Origin: Clostridiaceae bacterium
Lineage (GTDB): Bacteria; Bacillota; Clostridia; Oscillospirales; Acutalibacteraceae
Assembly (NCBI GenBank): GCA_016295355.1
Contig: JAEDLK010000008.1
Location: forward strand, 1-53,972
Length of the DNA: 53,972 nucleotides
Direction: 5' to 3'
Below, one piece after another: positions 41,569-50,018 of the stretch. Each line of letters begins with the position of its first letter. Positions within the stretch are counted from its first letter, which is position 1. A program made the position numbers and the translations under genes. Below the pieces are notes generated by a model. The model did not search any database, had not been told where the DNA came from, and saw nothing but the letters and a program-made list of their open reading frames with translations.

Positions 41569-43310
41569 TCTGTCACCTGCTCAAATTGACTGTTGTATAG
41601 TTTGGCATAAAAGCCGTTTTTCTTTAATAGCTCTTTGTGAGTGCCTTGCTCCATGATATGGCCGTTGTTCATCACCAAAATGCGGTCGGCATTTTTAATG
41701 GTGGACAAGCGATGGGCAACCACAAAGGTGGTGCGTCCCTTCATCAATTCCGCAAAGGCATCCTGAATTCTTTGTTCGGTACGGGTGTCAATGGAGGAGG
41801 TGGCTTCGTCCAAAATCAGCATAGGCGGCAGCCGTAACAGAATACGGGCGATACACAAAAGCTGTTTTTGACCGCCGGACAGACTGCCGCCGTCCTCGCC
41901 TAACACGGTGTCAATGCCGTTGGGCAGTTGACCGACAAAGCCGTCGGCATGGGCTTTCTTCAAGGCGTCGGCTAATTCCTCACCGGTGGCGTCCTCCTTG
42001 GCCATCAGCAAATTCTCACGGACACTGGCATTTTTTAACCAGGTTTCCTGTAAGACCATGCCGTATTCATGGCGTAATGAGGTGCGATTAACCCGGCGAA
42101 TGTCATGCCCGTCAACCGACAAAACACCGCTGTTAACATCGTAGAATCGCATTAACAGGTTGATGAGGGTGGTTTTTCCGCAACCGGTCGGCCCGACAAT
42201 CGCAATCCGCTGTCCGGGCGTAACGGTCAGATTTAAGTGCTCAATCAGCGGCCGTCCGGGAACATAGGAAAAGCATACCTGTGTCGCCTCAATGGCTCCC
42301 CTGGCCGGTGGTAAATCGGGCAAATCATCATCGGGTGTTTCGGTGGGTTGCTCAATGAGTTCAAGCACCCGTCCGGCACAAGCCAAAGCGTTTTGCAGTT
42401 CGGCTACTACCGATGAGATATCGTTAAAGGGCTTGGTATATTGGTTGGCATAGCTTAAAAAGCAGGCTAAACCGCCTACCGATATACCTCCGACGATGGC
42501 AAACAAGCCCCCGCACAAAGCCACAACGGCATAGACAAGGGCATTCACAAATCTGGTACAGGGGTTGGTCAGCGATGAAAAGAACACGGCTTTGGTGGAG
42601 CAGTCCCGTAGCTTGTCATTAAGACGGTCGAAGTCCTGTGCGACCTCTTGCTCTCTGGTGAAGGCGGCAACCAGCTTTCTGCCCGCGATCATTTCGTCAG
42701 TATAGTCGGTCAGTTCTCCTCTTGCGATAGATTGCCTTACAAACAGATGATGGGTGCGGTTGGCAATAAAGGAGGCAACCAAAACGGATAAGGGCGTTAG
42801 AACGATCACCACGCCGGCCATTCCGGCATGCAAACGAAGCATAAAAAACAGCGTTCCCAAAATGGTAAAGGCACCGGTGGCCAGTTGGGTAAAGCCCATC
42901 AGCAATCCGTCGGATACTTGATCGGTGTCGGTGATGATACGGCTGAGCAAATCTCCGTTTCCGGCTACATCCAAATAGGAAAGAGGCAGTCTTTGTAACC
43001 GGGCAAAGGCTTCGTTGCGTAAATCCTTAACCACATGGTAGGCCAGGCGGTTATTCAGCGTGCTGATCACCCAGTTAAGCAGTGACGTGACCGCTATGAC
43101 CCATAAAGCCCGAACAAGAAGCTGACCGATTCCGGCAAAATCAACCTGTGACGGCCCGATGAGGCAGTCAATCGCCCGGCCGATCAATAGAGGCAAATAC
43201 AGCGTGAGCAGAACGCAAAACAAGGATAACAGAACCGAAACAAACAAAAGAATGCGATAGCGCCCGATTCGCCGAAGCAGTTTTTGTAGAATCAAAGAGG
43301 TATTTTTCAT
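41565..43310 (-). CDS. ABC exporter half-transporter, catalytic subunit of a heterodimer
   Basis: 581 residues: six transmembrane helices (residues 1 to about 310) fused to an ATPase domain. Walker A GPTGCGKTTL, signature LSGGQKQLLCIARILLRLPP, Walker B MLILDEATSSIDT with the catalytic Glu present, and HRLSTI switch His. It is in the multidrug/lipid exporter type of BmrCD and TM287/288. The four-base overlap with the partner gene indicates a co-translated pair. Substrate unknown. Confidence 0.9.
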   Translation of the reverse strand: MKNTSLILQKLLRRIGRYRILLFVSVLLSLFCVLLTLYLPLLIGRAIDCLIGPSQVDFAGIGQLLVRALWVIAVTSLLNWVISTLNNRLAYHVVKDLRNEAFARLQRLPLSYLDVAGNGDLLSRIITDTDQVSDGLLMGFTQLATGAFTILGTLFFMLRLHAGMAGVVIVLTPLSVLVASFIANRTHHLFVRQSIARGELTDYTDEMIAGRKLVAAFTREQEVAQDFDRLNDKLRDCSTKAVFFSSLTNPCTRFVNALVYAVVALCGGLFAIVGGISVGGLACFLSYANQYTKPFNDISSVVAELQNALACAGRVLELIEQPTETPDDDLPDLPPARGAIEATQVCFSYVPGRPLIEHLNLTVTPGQRIAIVGPTGCGKTTLINLLMRFYDVNSGVLSVDGHDIRRVNRTSLRHEYGMVLQETWLKNASVRENLLMAKEDATGEELADALKKAHADGFVGQLPNGIDTVLGEDGGSLSGGQKQLLCIARILLRLPPMLILDEATSSIDTRTEQRIQDAFAELMKGRTTFVVAHRLSTIKNADRILVMNNGHIMEQGTHKELLKKNGFYAKLYNSQFEQVTE

Positions 43311-45034
43311 GCTGTTGTACCTCCCGACGGTTCTTTCTTATGCTGACTTTCGTGAATTTCTCTGTAAACCGGACAGTTCTCCAGCAAATTTTCATGGGTG
43401 TCGTTGCCGACCAGGACACCGTTATCCAGCACCAAAATGCGGTCGGCGTGGGCAATGGTGCCGGTGCGCTGAGAAACAACGAAAATGGTGGGATTCCAGT
43501 CAAGCGCTGCTAAACTGCGCCGTAAGGCGGCATCGGTGGCAAAGTCCAAGGCCGAGGAGCTGTCGTCTAAAATCAGCACATCGGAGCGTCTCACCAAAGC
43601 ACGGGCAATGGTCAGCCGTTGCCGTTGACCGCCCGAAAAGTTGCGTCCGCCGGCCTCTACGGGTGCATCCAAGCCTTCCGGTCGACTCTTAAGAATGTCA
43701 TCGGCCTGGGCGGCATGAAGCGAGGAGAGCAGAACGGCCTCGTCACGATTGCCGCCAAAGGACAGATTGTCACGGATGGTTCCCTTAAACAGTACGGCTT
43801 TTTGCGGCACATAGGCTATGGCCTTACGCAAGGCGGTCAGGTCATAACCCTTGACATTGGTGCCGCCTAAAAGGACAGCACCGTCGGTTGCATCGTAAAA
43901 GCGACCGATTAACTGAACCAGGGTGCTTTTACCGCTGCCGGTACCGCCGATAATACCGATGGTTTGTCCCGGATCGGCCGTGAAGGAAATATCCGTTAAG
44001 GACGGACGGCTGTTGCCCTCATAGCAAAAGGTCACATGATCAAAGACGACCCGCCCGACACCGCCGGGTGTTTGAGTCCCGTTTTTCATGCCGGGAGCAG
44101 TGTTTAAGACGGCACGAATCCGTTTGGCACAGGCTAAGGATTTGTTGATATTGATAATGACATTGGCCATTTTAATCAGCTCCACGAGAATTTGAGCCAA
44201 GTAATTGTATAAGGCGACAACCTGTCCGGTTGTCAGCAAACCGCTGTTGACCCGAACGGCACCGGTGCGCAAGAGTAATAGGATGGCCAGATTGATGAGC
44301 ACATAGGTCAGCGGATTCATCAAAGCCGCCACACGGGCAGCGGTGATTTGGGCTTTGGCTAAGACCTGATTTTTGTCCTTATAGTCGCTAATCTCCTTTG
44401 ATTCTCGGCAAAAGGCACGAATCACACGCACACCGGCCAGGTTTTCCCTGGTGGCGGCTGTCACACGGTCAAGATTGGTTTGTACCTTTTTATATAACGG
44501 CATACCGGCCGCCATAATGCCGAAAACGATCAAAGACAAAAGCGGAATGACGGCAACAAAAATCAAAGAGGCACGCACATCAATGGTAAAGGCCATGATC
44601 ATGGCACCGAAGACAATCACCGGTGAACGCAATAACAGTCTCAAAGTTAAATTGATGCCTGATTGCATTTGATTGATGTCGCCGGTCATCCGGTTGATGA
44701 GGGTTGAGGAGCCGAATTGATCCACAGCTGAGAAAGAGAGGGTGTTGATATGCCGAAACAGAGAACGGCGCACCTGACAGCCATAACCGACGGCGGCTTT
44801 GGCGGCAAAGTATTGTGCCGAAACCGAGCAGACAAGCCCTACGATTCCCAGAATGACCAAAAGACCGCAGTATAACACTACGGTCCTGTTCGATCCCGAC
44901 GGAATGCCCGAATCAATCATGCGAGCAATTACCAACGGGACAAATAATTCAAAGACAGCTTCCAGCAGCTTAAAGAGAGGCGCCAACACACATTCTTTCT
45001 TGTAGTCGGCCATATAAGCGGTCAGTTTTTTCAT
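43307..45034 (-). CDS. ABC exporter half-transporter with degenerate ATP site
   Basis: 575 residues: six transmembrane helices followed by an ATPase domain. Walker A GGTGSGKSTL and signature FSGGQRQRLTIARALV are normal, but Walker B reads LILDDSSSALD, with Asp in place of the catalytic Glu, and the switch region reads VVSQRTGTI with Gln for His. This is the pattern of the non-catalytic subunit in heterodimeric exporters such as TM287 and BmrC. It overlaps nagB and the second ABC gene by four bases each. Confidence 0.9.
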   Translation of the reverse strand: MKKLTAYMADYKKECVLAPLFKLLEAVFELFVPLVIARMIDSGIPSGSNRTVVLYCGLLVILGIVGLVCSVSAQYFAAKAAVGYGCQVRRSLFRHINTLSFSAVDQFGSSTLINRMTGDINQMQSGINLTLRLLLRSPVIVFGAMIMAFTIDVRASLIFVAVIPLLSLIVFGIMAAGMPLYKKVQTNLDRVTAATRENLAGVRVIRAFCRESKEISDYKDKNQVLAKAQITAARVAALMNPLTYVLINLAILLLLRTGAVRVNSGLLTTGQVVALYNYLAQILVELIKMANVIININKSLACAKRIRAVLNTAPGMKNGTQTPGGVGRVVFDHVTFCYEGNSRPSLTDISFTADPGQTIGIIGGTGSGKSTLVQLIGRFYDATDGAVLLGGTNVKGYDLTALRKAIAYVPQKAVLFKGTIRDNLSFGGNRDEAVLLSSLHAAQADDILKSRPEGLDAPVEAGGRNFSGGQRQRLTIARALVRRSDVLILDDSSSALDFATDAALRRSLAALDWNPTIFVVSQRTGTIAHADRILVLDNGVLVGNDTHENLLENCPVYREIHESQHKKEPSGGTTA

Positions 45035-45795
45035 TGCGGTCTGCCATTGACCAGTTCGGGTGCCTTTTCCAGCATAACCGAAAGTGCCGGCTCGTCACAG
45101 AATACCGTGACATCCTGATGCAGTTGCAAAACAGAGGCCGGTATTTGTGGGGTGATCGGTCCGGTGGCCATCCGATAGATGATGTCTGCCTTGCTTTCGC
45201 CCGAGGCCAGCAAAACAATCTTTCTGGCGTTCATAATGCTCATAATGCCCATGGTATAGGCCTTTCTGGGCACATCTTCCTTTTTATCAAAGAAACGGGT
45301 GTTGGCGGCAATGGTGCTTTCCTTCAAATCCACACAGTGGGTGGCCTTTTGGAAGCAATCCTCCGGCTCGTTAAAGCCGACATGACCGTTGTGACCGATG
45401 CCCAGTACCTGCAAATCAATACCGCCTAAGTCGGCCATGACTTTTTCATAGCGGGCACATTCATCCTCGGCATCGAGATTGGTGCCGTCCGGGATGTTGG
45501 TATTCTCTTTGGGAATGTTGATATGGGAGAACAGATTGTCATTCATAAAGTAGGCATAGCTGTGGGGGTCTTGTTTGGCCAGTCCCACATACTCATCTAA
45601 GTTGACACTATGGCATGCCGAAAAATCCAATTCTCCGGCCTCGTACCGACGAATCAACTCTTTATACAGCCCGATTGGACTGCTGCCGGTTGCCAAACCA
45701 AGTACGCAGTTCGGCTTCATAAGAATTTGGGCACCCACCAAATTGGCAGCTTTACGAGCCATGGTATCATAATCTTTTGAATAAACGATCTTCAT
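45031..45795 (-). CDS. nagB: Glucosamine-6-phosphate deaminase
   Basis: 254 residues with all NagB motifs: phosphate loop LATGSSPIGLYKELI, catalytic base in VNLDEYVGL, ring-opening triad in LGIGHNGHVGFNEPED (Asn replaces Asp141, as in many Firmicutes NagB proteins; His and Glu present), and lid region CVDLKESTIAANTRFFD. It converts GlcN6P to fructose 6-phosphate and ammonia. It lies five bases after maf and overlaps the exporter gene. It could supply the last step of the hexosamine route encoded at 34-41 kb. Confidence 0.95.
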   Translation of the reverse strand: MKIVYSKDYDTMARKAANLVGAQILMKPNCVLGLATGSSPIGLYKELIRRYEAGELDFSACHSVNLDEYVGLAKQDPHSYAYFMNDNLFSHINIPKENTNIPDGTNLDAEDECARYEKVMADLGGIDLQVLGIGHNGHVGFNEPEDCFQKATHCVDLKESTIAANTRFFDKKEDVPRKAYTMGIMSIMNARKIVLLASGESKADIIYRMATGPITPQIPASVLQLHQDVTVFCDEPALSVMLEKAPELVNGRPQ

Positions 45796-45800
45796 TTACA

Positions 45801-46367
45801 TTAGTCCTTTCCGGATAAAAGTTCCGATAGTTTTTTGTTCAACAGGGAAACCGGCAACCCCACAACATTGTTATAATCGCCCTCAATGGATTCAACCAGC
45901 AAAGCGCCTTTACCTTGGATGCCGTAGGAGCCCGCCTTATCCATCGGTTCGCCGGTGGCCACATAATCATGAATGGTTTTTTCGTCTAACGGCCAAAAGG
46001 TGACCTTTGTCGCACAGGAAAAAGCGGTCCTTTTTCCGTTAAAAACAACGCAGCAGCCGGTGATAACGGTGTGGGTTCGTCCGGACAGCATCGAGAGCAT
46101 TCGAACAGCATCGGCTTTGTCCTTCGGCTTGCCGAGAAAGGTATCATCCAGTAGGATGAGTGTGTCAGCTCCGATGACGGGGACGTTCGGATAGTCCTTG
46201 GCGACAGCGGCCGCCTTACGACAGGCCAAATAGGCCGGAATATCCGCCTTTGAAAGGCCACACGGGACGTTTTCGTCAGTCGGTGATGTGATACAGATGG
46301 TTTCGGGTTCAATCAGCCGGATTAACTCTCGCCGCCTGGGCGACGCAGAGGCTAATACCAATTTCAC
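45801..46367 (-). CDS. maf: Maf-family nucleotide pyrophosphatase
   Basis: 188 residues. The family opening KLVLASASPRRRELI, ADTLILLDDTFLGKPKD (base Asp) and DKAGSYGIQGKGALLVE are present. Maf proteins hydrolyse dTTP/UTP or modified nucleotides and delay septation when overproduced. Of two in-frame GTG codons, the one at 46367 has GGAAG at eight-base spacing, whereas the one at 46376 abuts the ribosome site. First gene of the five-gene minus operon. Confidence 0.92.
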   Translation of the reverse strand: MKLVLASASPRRRELIRLIEPETICITSPTDENVPCGLSKADIPAYLACRKAAAVAKDYPNVPVIGADTLILLDDTFLGKPKDKADAVRMLSMLSGRTHTVITGCCVVFNGKRTAFSCATKVTFWPLDEKTIHDYVATGEPMDKAGSYGIQGKGALLVESIEGDYNNVVGLPVSLLNKKLSELLSGKD

Positions 46368-46390
46368 GGCGGTCACTTCCTATTTCTGTT

Positions 46391-46419
46391 AGTGTATCAC
46401 ATTTTTTTCCAATACTCAA
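46391..46419 (-). promoter_or_regulatory. Promoter of the maf-nagB-ABC-trmO operon
   Basis: Minus strand: TTGAGT (46419-46414), 17-bp spacer, TACACT (46396-46391), about 24 bp before the GTG start. Confidence 0.7.
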
Positions 46420-46431
46420 GAGAAAAATACC

Positions 46432-46460
46432 TTGAAATTAAAACACTTTTGGGGAATAAT
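46432..46460 (+). promoter_or_regulatory. Promoter of the 2-hydroxyacid dehydrogenase gene
   Basis: TTGAAA (46432-46437), 17-bp spacer, AATAAT (46455-46460), 39 bp before the ATG. It is back to back with the maf promoter. Confidence 0.7.
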
Positions 46461-46498
46461 AGAAATAACAAAAAACCGAATGGAAAAGGAGAGCCCGT

Positions 46499-47494
46499 AT
46501 GAAAATTTTATTTTATGATGCCAAACCGTATGACTGCGATTCGTTTGAGTCCATCCGCAAGGAACGCTATGCCGATTTGGAAATGACTTTTTTGCAGGCG
46601 GACATTTCGGTGCATACGGCCAGTCTGGCAAAAGGGTTTGATGCCGTCTGTGTGTTTGTGGCTTCCGAGGTCGGTCGGGATGTGCTTGGCCGGCTGAAAG
46701 AGGTCGGCGTTAGACTTCTGTTACTACGCTGTGCCGGATATAACAATGTCGATTTGCAGGCGGCCGAGCAGGCCGGTATCACGGTTATGCGTGTGCCGGG
46801 GTATTCTCCGGAGGCAGTGGCCGAGCACGCCATGGCCTTGGCCCTTACCGTCGGCAGAAGAATTCACAAATCCTATATCAAGGTTCGTGAAAATAACTTC
46901 AGCTTAGTGGGACTCATCGGTAAAAACTTTTACGGTAAGACGGCCGGTATCATCGGCACCGGCAAAATCGGGGCAGCCATGTGTCGCATCTGTCACGGAT
47001 TCGGCATGAAGGTCTTGGCAAACGACGCTTATGAGAACCCGGACCTTGATTTTGTTCAATACGTTTCTTTGGATGAACTCTTAAGGCATAGTGATATGAT
47101 TTCTCTGCACTGTCCGCTGACCGATGAAACGCGGCATCTCATTTGTTCGGATAGTATTGCCAAAATGAAGGACGGTATCATTCTGATTAACACCTCCCGT
47201 GGGGCACTGATTCGTACAGAGGATTTGATAGCCGGCATCAGAGACCGCAAATTCTTCGGCGTCGGGTTGGATGTGTACGAAGAGGAAAACCGCAATGTCT
47301 TTGAAAACAGAGAGGATGATATTTTGGAAAGCTCCGTAACAGCCCGTCTTTTGTCCTTCCCGAATGTGGTAATCACCTCGCATCAGGGTTTTTTAACCGA
47401 AGAAGCTTTATATGCCATTGCTGTTACAACGGCGGAAAATGCCCTCAGCTATGAAAAGGGAAAGCCGATTCAAGAGAATCTTGTTAAAGCGTGA
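46499..47494 (+). CDS. D-2-hydroxyacid dehydrogenase (D-lactate dehydrogenase type)
   Basis: 331 residues. The NAD-binding motif is GIIGTGKIGAAMCRICHGFG, with the catalytic Arg in NTSRGALIRT, Glu in VYEEENRN and His in ITSHQGFLTEEA. N-terminal MKILFYDAKPYD and RCAGYNNVDLQAAEQAGI are typical of fermentative D-lactate dehydrogenases (LdhA). It reduces pyruvate to D-lactate, re-oxidising NADH. The start has AAAGGAGAG. It is monocistronic, ending at a terminator-like hairpin 20 bp downstream. Confidence 0.9.
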   Translation: MKILFYDAKPYDCDSFESIRKERYADLEMTFLQADISVHTASLAKGFDAVCVFVASEVGRDVLGRLKEVGVRLLLLRCAGYNNVDLQAAEQAGITVMRVPGYSPEAVAEHAMALALTVGRRIHKSYIKVRENNFSLVGLIGKNFYGKTAGIIGTGKIGAAMCRICHGFGMKVLANDAYENPDLDFVQYVSLDELLRHSDMISLHCPLTDETRHLICSDSIAKMKDGIILINTSRGALIRTEDLIAGIRDRKFFGVGLDVYEEENRNVFENREDDILESSVTARLLSFPNVVITSHQGFLTEEALYAIAVTTAENALSYEKGKPIQENLVKA

Positions 47495-47513
47495 GGCACT
47501 GAATGATGATAGT

Positions 47514-47556
47514 CAAGGGACTGAAAAAACTGTGTTTTCAGCCCCTTGTATTTTGG
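47514..47556 (+). terminator. Probable intrinsic terminator
   Basis: CAAGGG and CTGAAAA pair with TTTTCAG and CCCCTTG (one mismatch), with a seven-base loop and T-rich sequence after it. Confidence 0.65.
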
Positions 47557-47879
47557 ACTTTTTCATGGCCTTTTCGGCGGCATATACGGCATAGCATTCA
47601 AAAAGCCTACAGTCCACGGATAGAAAAGAACCGTTTTGAAGTTACGCATCGGAGACGCAAGAGAACGCCTTTCAGAATGCTGTCATAGTCGTCGGTGACG
47701 GCAGGAATAGGAGCCGTGTCATATGCGATGTTCCAACCTCAAGACAGGGCGTGATTGGCCGGTAAAGGCCATGATGAGTCTCATCACCATAAAGACATCC
47801 ATAACGGCGTCATGCTGACTTTCGGAGGACGGAAGGTTCTTGCGCATTTTCAACCGGTTTCACTTTTTTTACTCTTTTG
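47557..47879. other. Intergenic region with a possible coding remnant
   Basis: About 320 bp without a convincing intact gene. On the minus strand 47847-47719 a 42-codon frame includes SESQHDAVMDVFMVMRLIMA, reminiscent of the HDA-x-x-D end of DEDD exonuclease domains, then stops. It may be a decayed gene. No repeat or RNA gene was recognised. Confidence 0.35.
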
Positions 47880-47908
47880 TTGCACCTTTTCAAAATCGGG
47901 TGTATAAT
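47880..47908 (+). promoter_or_regulatory. Promoter of the two-gene hypothetical unit
   Basis: TTGCAC (47880-47885), 17-bp spacer, TATAAT (47903-47908), 41 bp before the TTG start. Confidence 0.8.
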
Positions 47909-47948
47909 TGTACATAATGATTTTTAATCCAGAATGGGAGAGAACGGC

Positions 47949-48254
47949 TTGATTGAATTAAAGGCAACCGTCAATCAGGTAGATTATGAAGCCTTGCTGA
48001 TTCGCTTTTTTCCGTTGTTAAAAGAAAAGGCGGCTGAAAGTCAAGAACCCACGCTTAAGATGTTGGCCAAGCTGCCGCAAGGCCTGGCCGTGAAGGCGTT
48101 ATCGGCTCTGCCCGAGACTCAAAAGGAACGGTTGGCGGTTCGGTTGATTAACGAACGAAAAGAGGTGCTGACGGCGGTGCTTGAAAAGGAATTGCAAAAC
48201 AGCGGTTTATCGGCACACATTCTTTCTTTGGGAGCTTCGTCGGATTGTTCATGA
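47949..48254 (+). CDS. Small helical protein of unknown function
   Basis: 101 residues, predicted mostly helical, mixed charge, no membrane segment. It starts LIELKATVNQVDYEALLIRF and contains LLKEKAAESQEPTLKMLAKL. An ATG at 47934 is in frame, but GGGAGA lies inside it and is seven bases before the TTG at 47949, so I prefer the TTG. The stop overlaps the start of the next gene (ATGA). I do not recognise a family. Confidence 0.6.
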   Translation: MIELKATVNQVDYEALLIRFFPLLKEKAAESQEPTLKMLAKLPQGLAVKALSALPETQKERLAVRLINERKEVLTAVLEKELQNSGLSAHILSLGASSDCS

Positions 48255-48787
48255 AACTGTGGGGGCATTTTTATACCATTACCCGTCATCGTCATCAGGT
48301 GATTCGCAACTGCTTCAAAGCCGGTATCGGTTTTCAGGGCTTGTTTCACGATTTGTCTAAATACAGCCCCCGTGAATTCTTTGTGGGCGTCCGGGGATAT
48401 CAGGGGAATCGCAGTCCCAATGAATGGGAGAGGGAGCAAAAGGGTTATTCTTCAGCCTGGTTGCATCATAAGGGACGCAATCGCCATCATTTCGAGTATT
48501 GGACCGATTATAATCCGGCGTTTCATCGTGTCATGCCGGTCAAAATGCCCAAGCGGTATGTGGCGGAGATGTTTTGCGACCGCTTGGCGGCCAGTCAAGT
48601 TTATCAGGGCAAGAAGTATACCGATGCGTTTCCGCTTCAGTATTTTTTAAGGGGCAAACAGAATCGGTTTATTCACAAGGATACAAGTGATTTGTTGGAA
48701 AGCTGGCTGACCACCTTAGCCGAGCAGGGACAGGATGCGACCTTTGCCCGGATTCGGGCGTTTTTACAGCAAAAAGGGGAATATTGA
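48251..48787 (+). CDS. DUF5662-like conserved protein
   Basis: 178 residues rich in His, Arg and aromatic residues. LWGHFYTITRHRHQVIRNC, FHDLSKYSPREFF, WLHHKGRNRHHFEYW and MPVKMPKRYVAEMFCDRLAA match the pattern of the DUF5662 family common in Firmicutes, a possible HD-like metal-dependent phosphohydrolase fold (H...HD...H). Activity unknown. The ATG at 48251 overlaps the preceding stop codon. It ends before a strong terminator. Confidence 0.75.
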   Translation: MKLWGHFYTITRHRHQVIRNCFKAGIGFQGLFHDLSKYSPREFFVGVRGYQGNRSPNEWEREQKGYSSAWLHHKGRNRHHFEYWTDYNPAFHRVMPVKMPKRYVAEMFCDRLAASQVYQGKKYTDAFPLQYFLRGKQNRFIHKDTSDLLESWLTTLAEQGQDATFARIRAFLQQKGEY

Positions 48788-48821
48788 TGCGGTCGAAATA
48801 AGGCGGCATCTGGGATGTTTC

Positions 48822-48861
48822 AAAACAGGCGTCCTGCCAAACGGCAGGACGCCTGTTTTTA
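48822..48861 (+). terminator. Strong intrinsic terminator
   Basis: 16-bp stem AAACAGGCGTCCTGCC/GGCAGGACGCCTGTTT with loop AAAC and T-tract, 35 bp after the DUF5662-like gene. Confidence 0.93.
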
Positions 48862-48988
48862 TATAACGAAAACCACGCGATAGTCGCGTGGTTCAAAAAA
48901 AGGTTAACCGATGAACAAAATTCTCCATTTGTGTTAAGATAGAAGAGACCTGCCAGTCAAAACAAAAACACAAATGGAGGATTTATAA

Positions 48989-49114
48989 ATGAAACAAGAT
49001 AAAATAACCACAAATAGTTTAGCACATACAAAGTGGGATTGCAAGTACCATATAGTATTTGCAACACTCATCTGCATCACACACAGGTACCCGCAATTTT
49101 TCTGCCTCGCTTAG
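48989..49114 (+). pseudogene. Truncated IS200-family transposase tnpA
   Basis: The first 25 codons (MKQDKITTNSLAHTKWDC, then KYHIVFA) are the N-terminus of IS200-type Y1 transposases, with a GGAGG ribosome site. After VFA the sequence departs from the family (expected PKYRR) and stops after 16 more codons. The catalytic HUH and Tyr regions are missing. Confidence 0.82.
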
Positions 49115-49392
49115 TTTTAGAACGTATACCTGCTAATTTACAGCATTTATGTGCTAAATGATCTGAAAATATCCAACCTGTTTCGTTACGAACTAAGTTA
49201 GCAAGATAACGGTAACCCCTTTTGTTTTATGCTTATTGTGTTATTCTGGTAGCAATTCCGTAAGTATTTTTCTATCTGGTTCATATCTATTTGGCACATC
49301 TTTGCGGGCTAACTATTTGTCATATCCTGAGCGATTGACTGACATTATCTCGTATAAAAATTTTACGCTATATTTACTTTTTCATGAATATA
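49063..49392 (-). pseudogene. Degraded IS3-family orfB (transposase) fragment
   Basis: Minus-strand segments in two frames: YSVKFLYEIMSVNRSGYDK and NRYEPDRKILTELLPE (with stops between), then after a frame shift GYRYLANLVRNETGW and HLAHKCCKLAGIRSKTK. These correspond to the N-terminal helper part of IS3-type OrfB. The DDE domain is absent, so the element is dead. Confidence 0.75.
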
Positions 49393-49758
49393 TTATTTCA
49401 TATTCACATCTTTTGTGGTAACGAACTTCTTGTTTGCACCAACTCCTTTCACTTGGTATCCTTTTTTTAACCGTTCATTTTCTATCTCCAATTTTGCGAT
49501 TTCAAGCCTTAAACGCTCATTTTCGGTAAGAGTTTTGCTTGTGTGCCATGCAGCAAAAGGATTTCCTGGATGTCCTTTAGGATTAAATGCAGTTTCGCCA
49601 TATTTACCGTAATCCCTTAACCAATGACAGATCATACTTCTGTCAGCATTCTATTCTTTTTCAAGTATTCGTACAGACATATGTTCGTTCAAACGTTTGC
49701 CGATGATTTCTCATGTTTGTTCTTTAGTCCATAATCGTCTTTTTTGTCCTTTTTTCAT
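49393..49758 (-). pseudogene. Degraded IS3-family orfA
   Basis: Begins MKKGQKRRLWTKEQT at 49758 with a GGGAGGT ribosome site. It has two in-frame stops (TGA, TAG) in the first 41 codons, then an open stretch with the helix-turn-helix and leucine-zipper-like part (YGETAFNPKGHPGNPF, LTENERLRLEIAKLEIENER). That open stretch, 49635-49393, is not an independent gene. Confidence 0.8.
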
Positions 49759-49947
49759 TTATACCTCCCAATGATATTTTAGCATAAGAAAAGGTAGATA
49801 CATGGTGGTTTTCCATGTGTCTACCTTTATGTTACTTTTGCACTACGCGGGTGGATATTTATTTACAAGCTAAAGCGCTCGATTGGGTAATATAATCTTC
49901 CTGGCGGTGCCATTAATCCCCAAAAAACGCTTTTATGAGAAAAAGCA

Positions 49948-49976
49948 TTGACAAGCACTCGGTTTTTATGTATTCT
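49948..49976 (+). promoter_or_regulatory. Promoter of the membrane-anchored GH16 gene
   Basis: TTGACA (49948-49953), 17-bp spacer, TATTCT (49971-49976), 43 bp before the ATG at 50019. It rules out the upstream ATG at 49935. Confidence 0.82.
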
Positions 49977-50018
49977 GTCACTAGTATGTTCTTTATCGAT
50001 TTCAGGAGGTATCATGAA

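Larger units (their letters stand above)
48871..49860. mobile_element. Composite remnant: IS200-type end plus degraded IS3-family element
   Basis: Left part: a 10-bp perfect hairpin AACCACGCGA/TCGCGTGGTT (48871-48893), as at IS200/IS605 ends, then a truncated tnpA start. Right part (about 49063-49860), minus strand: orfA and orfB of an IS3-family element with stops and frame shifts. At 49789-49828 a 16-bp stem (AAAGGTAGATACATGG and its complement with one G-T pair) lies upstream of orfA. The IS200 piece appears interrupted near 49063. The region is A/T-richer than its surroundings, which fits foreign origin. No intact transposase remains. Confidence 0.8.

Noticed and set aside
49393..49635. 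Intact small helical DNA-binding protein
   Set aside because: It is the back half of an IS3-family orfA with stop codons in its front half.
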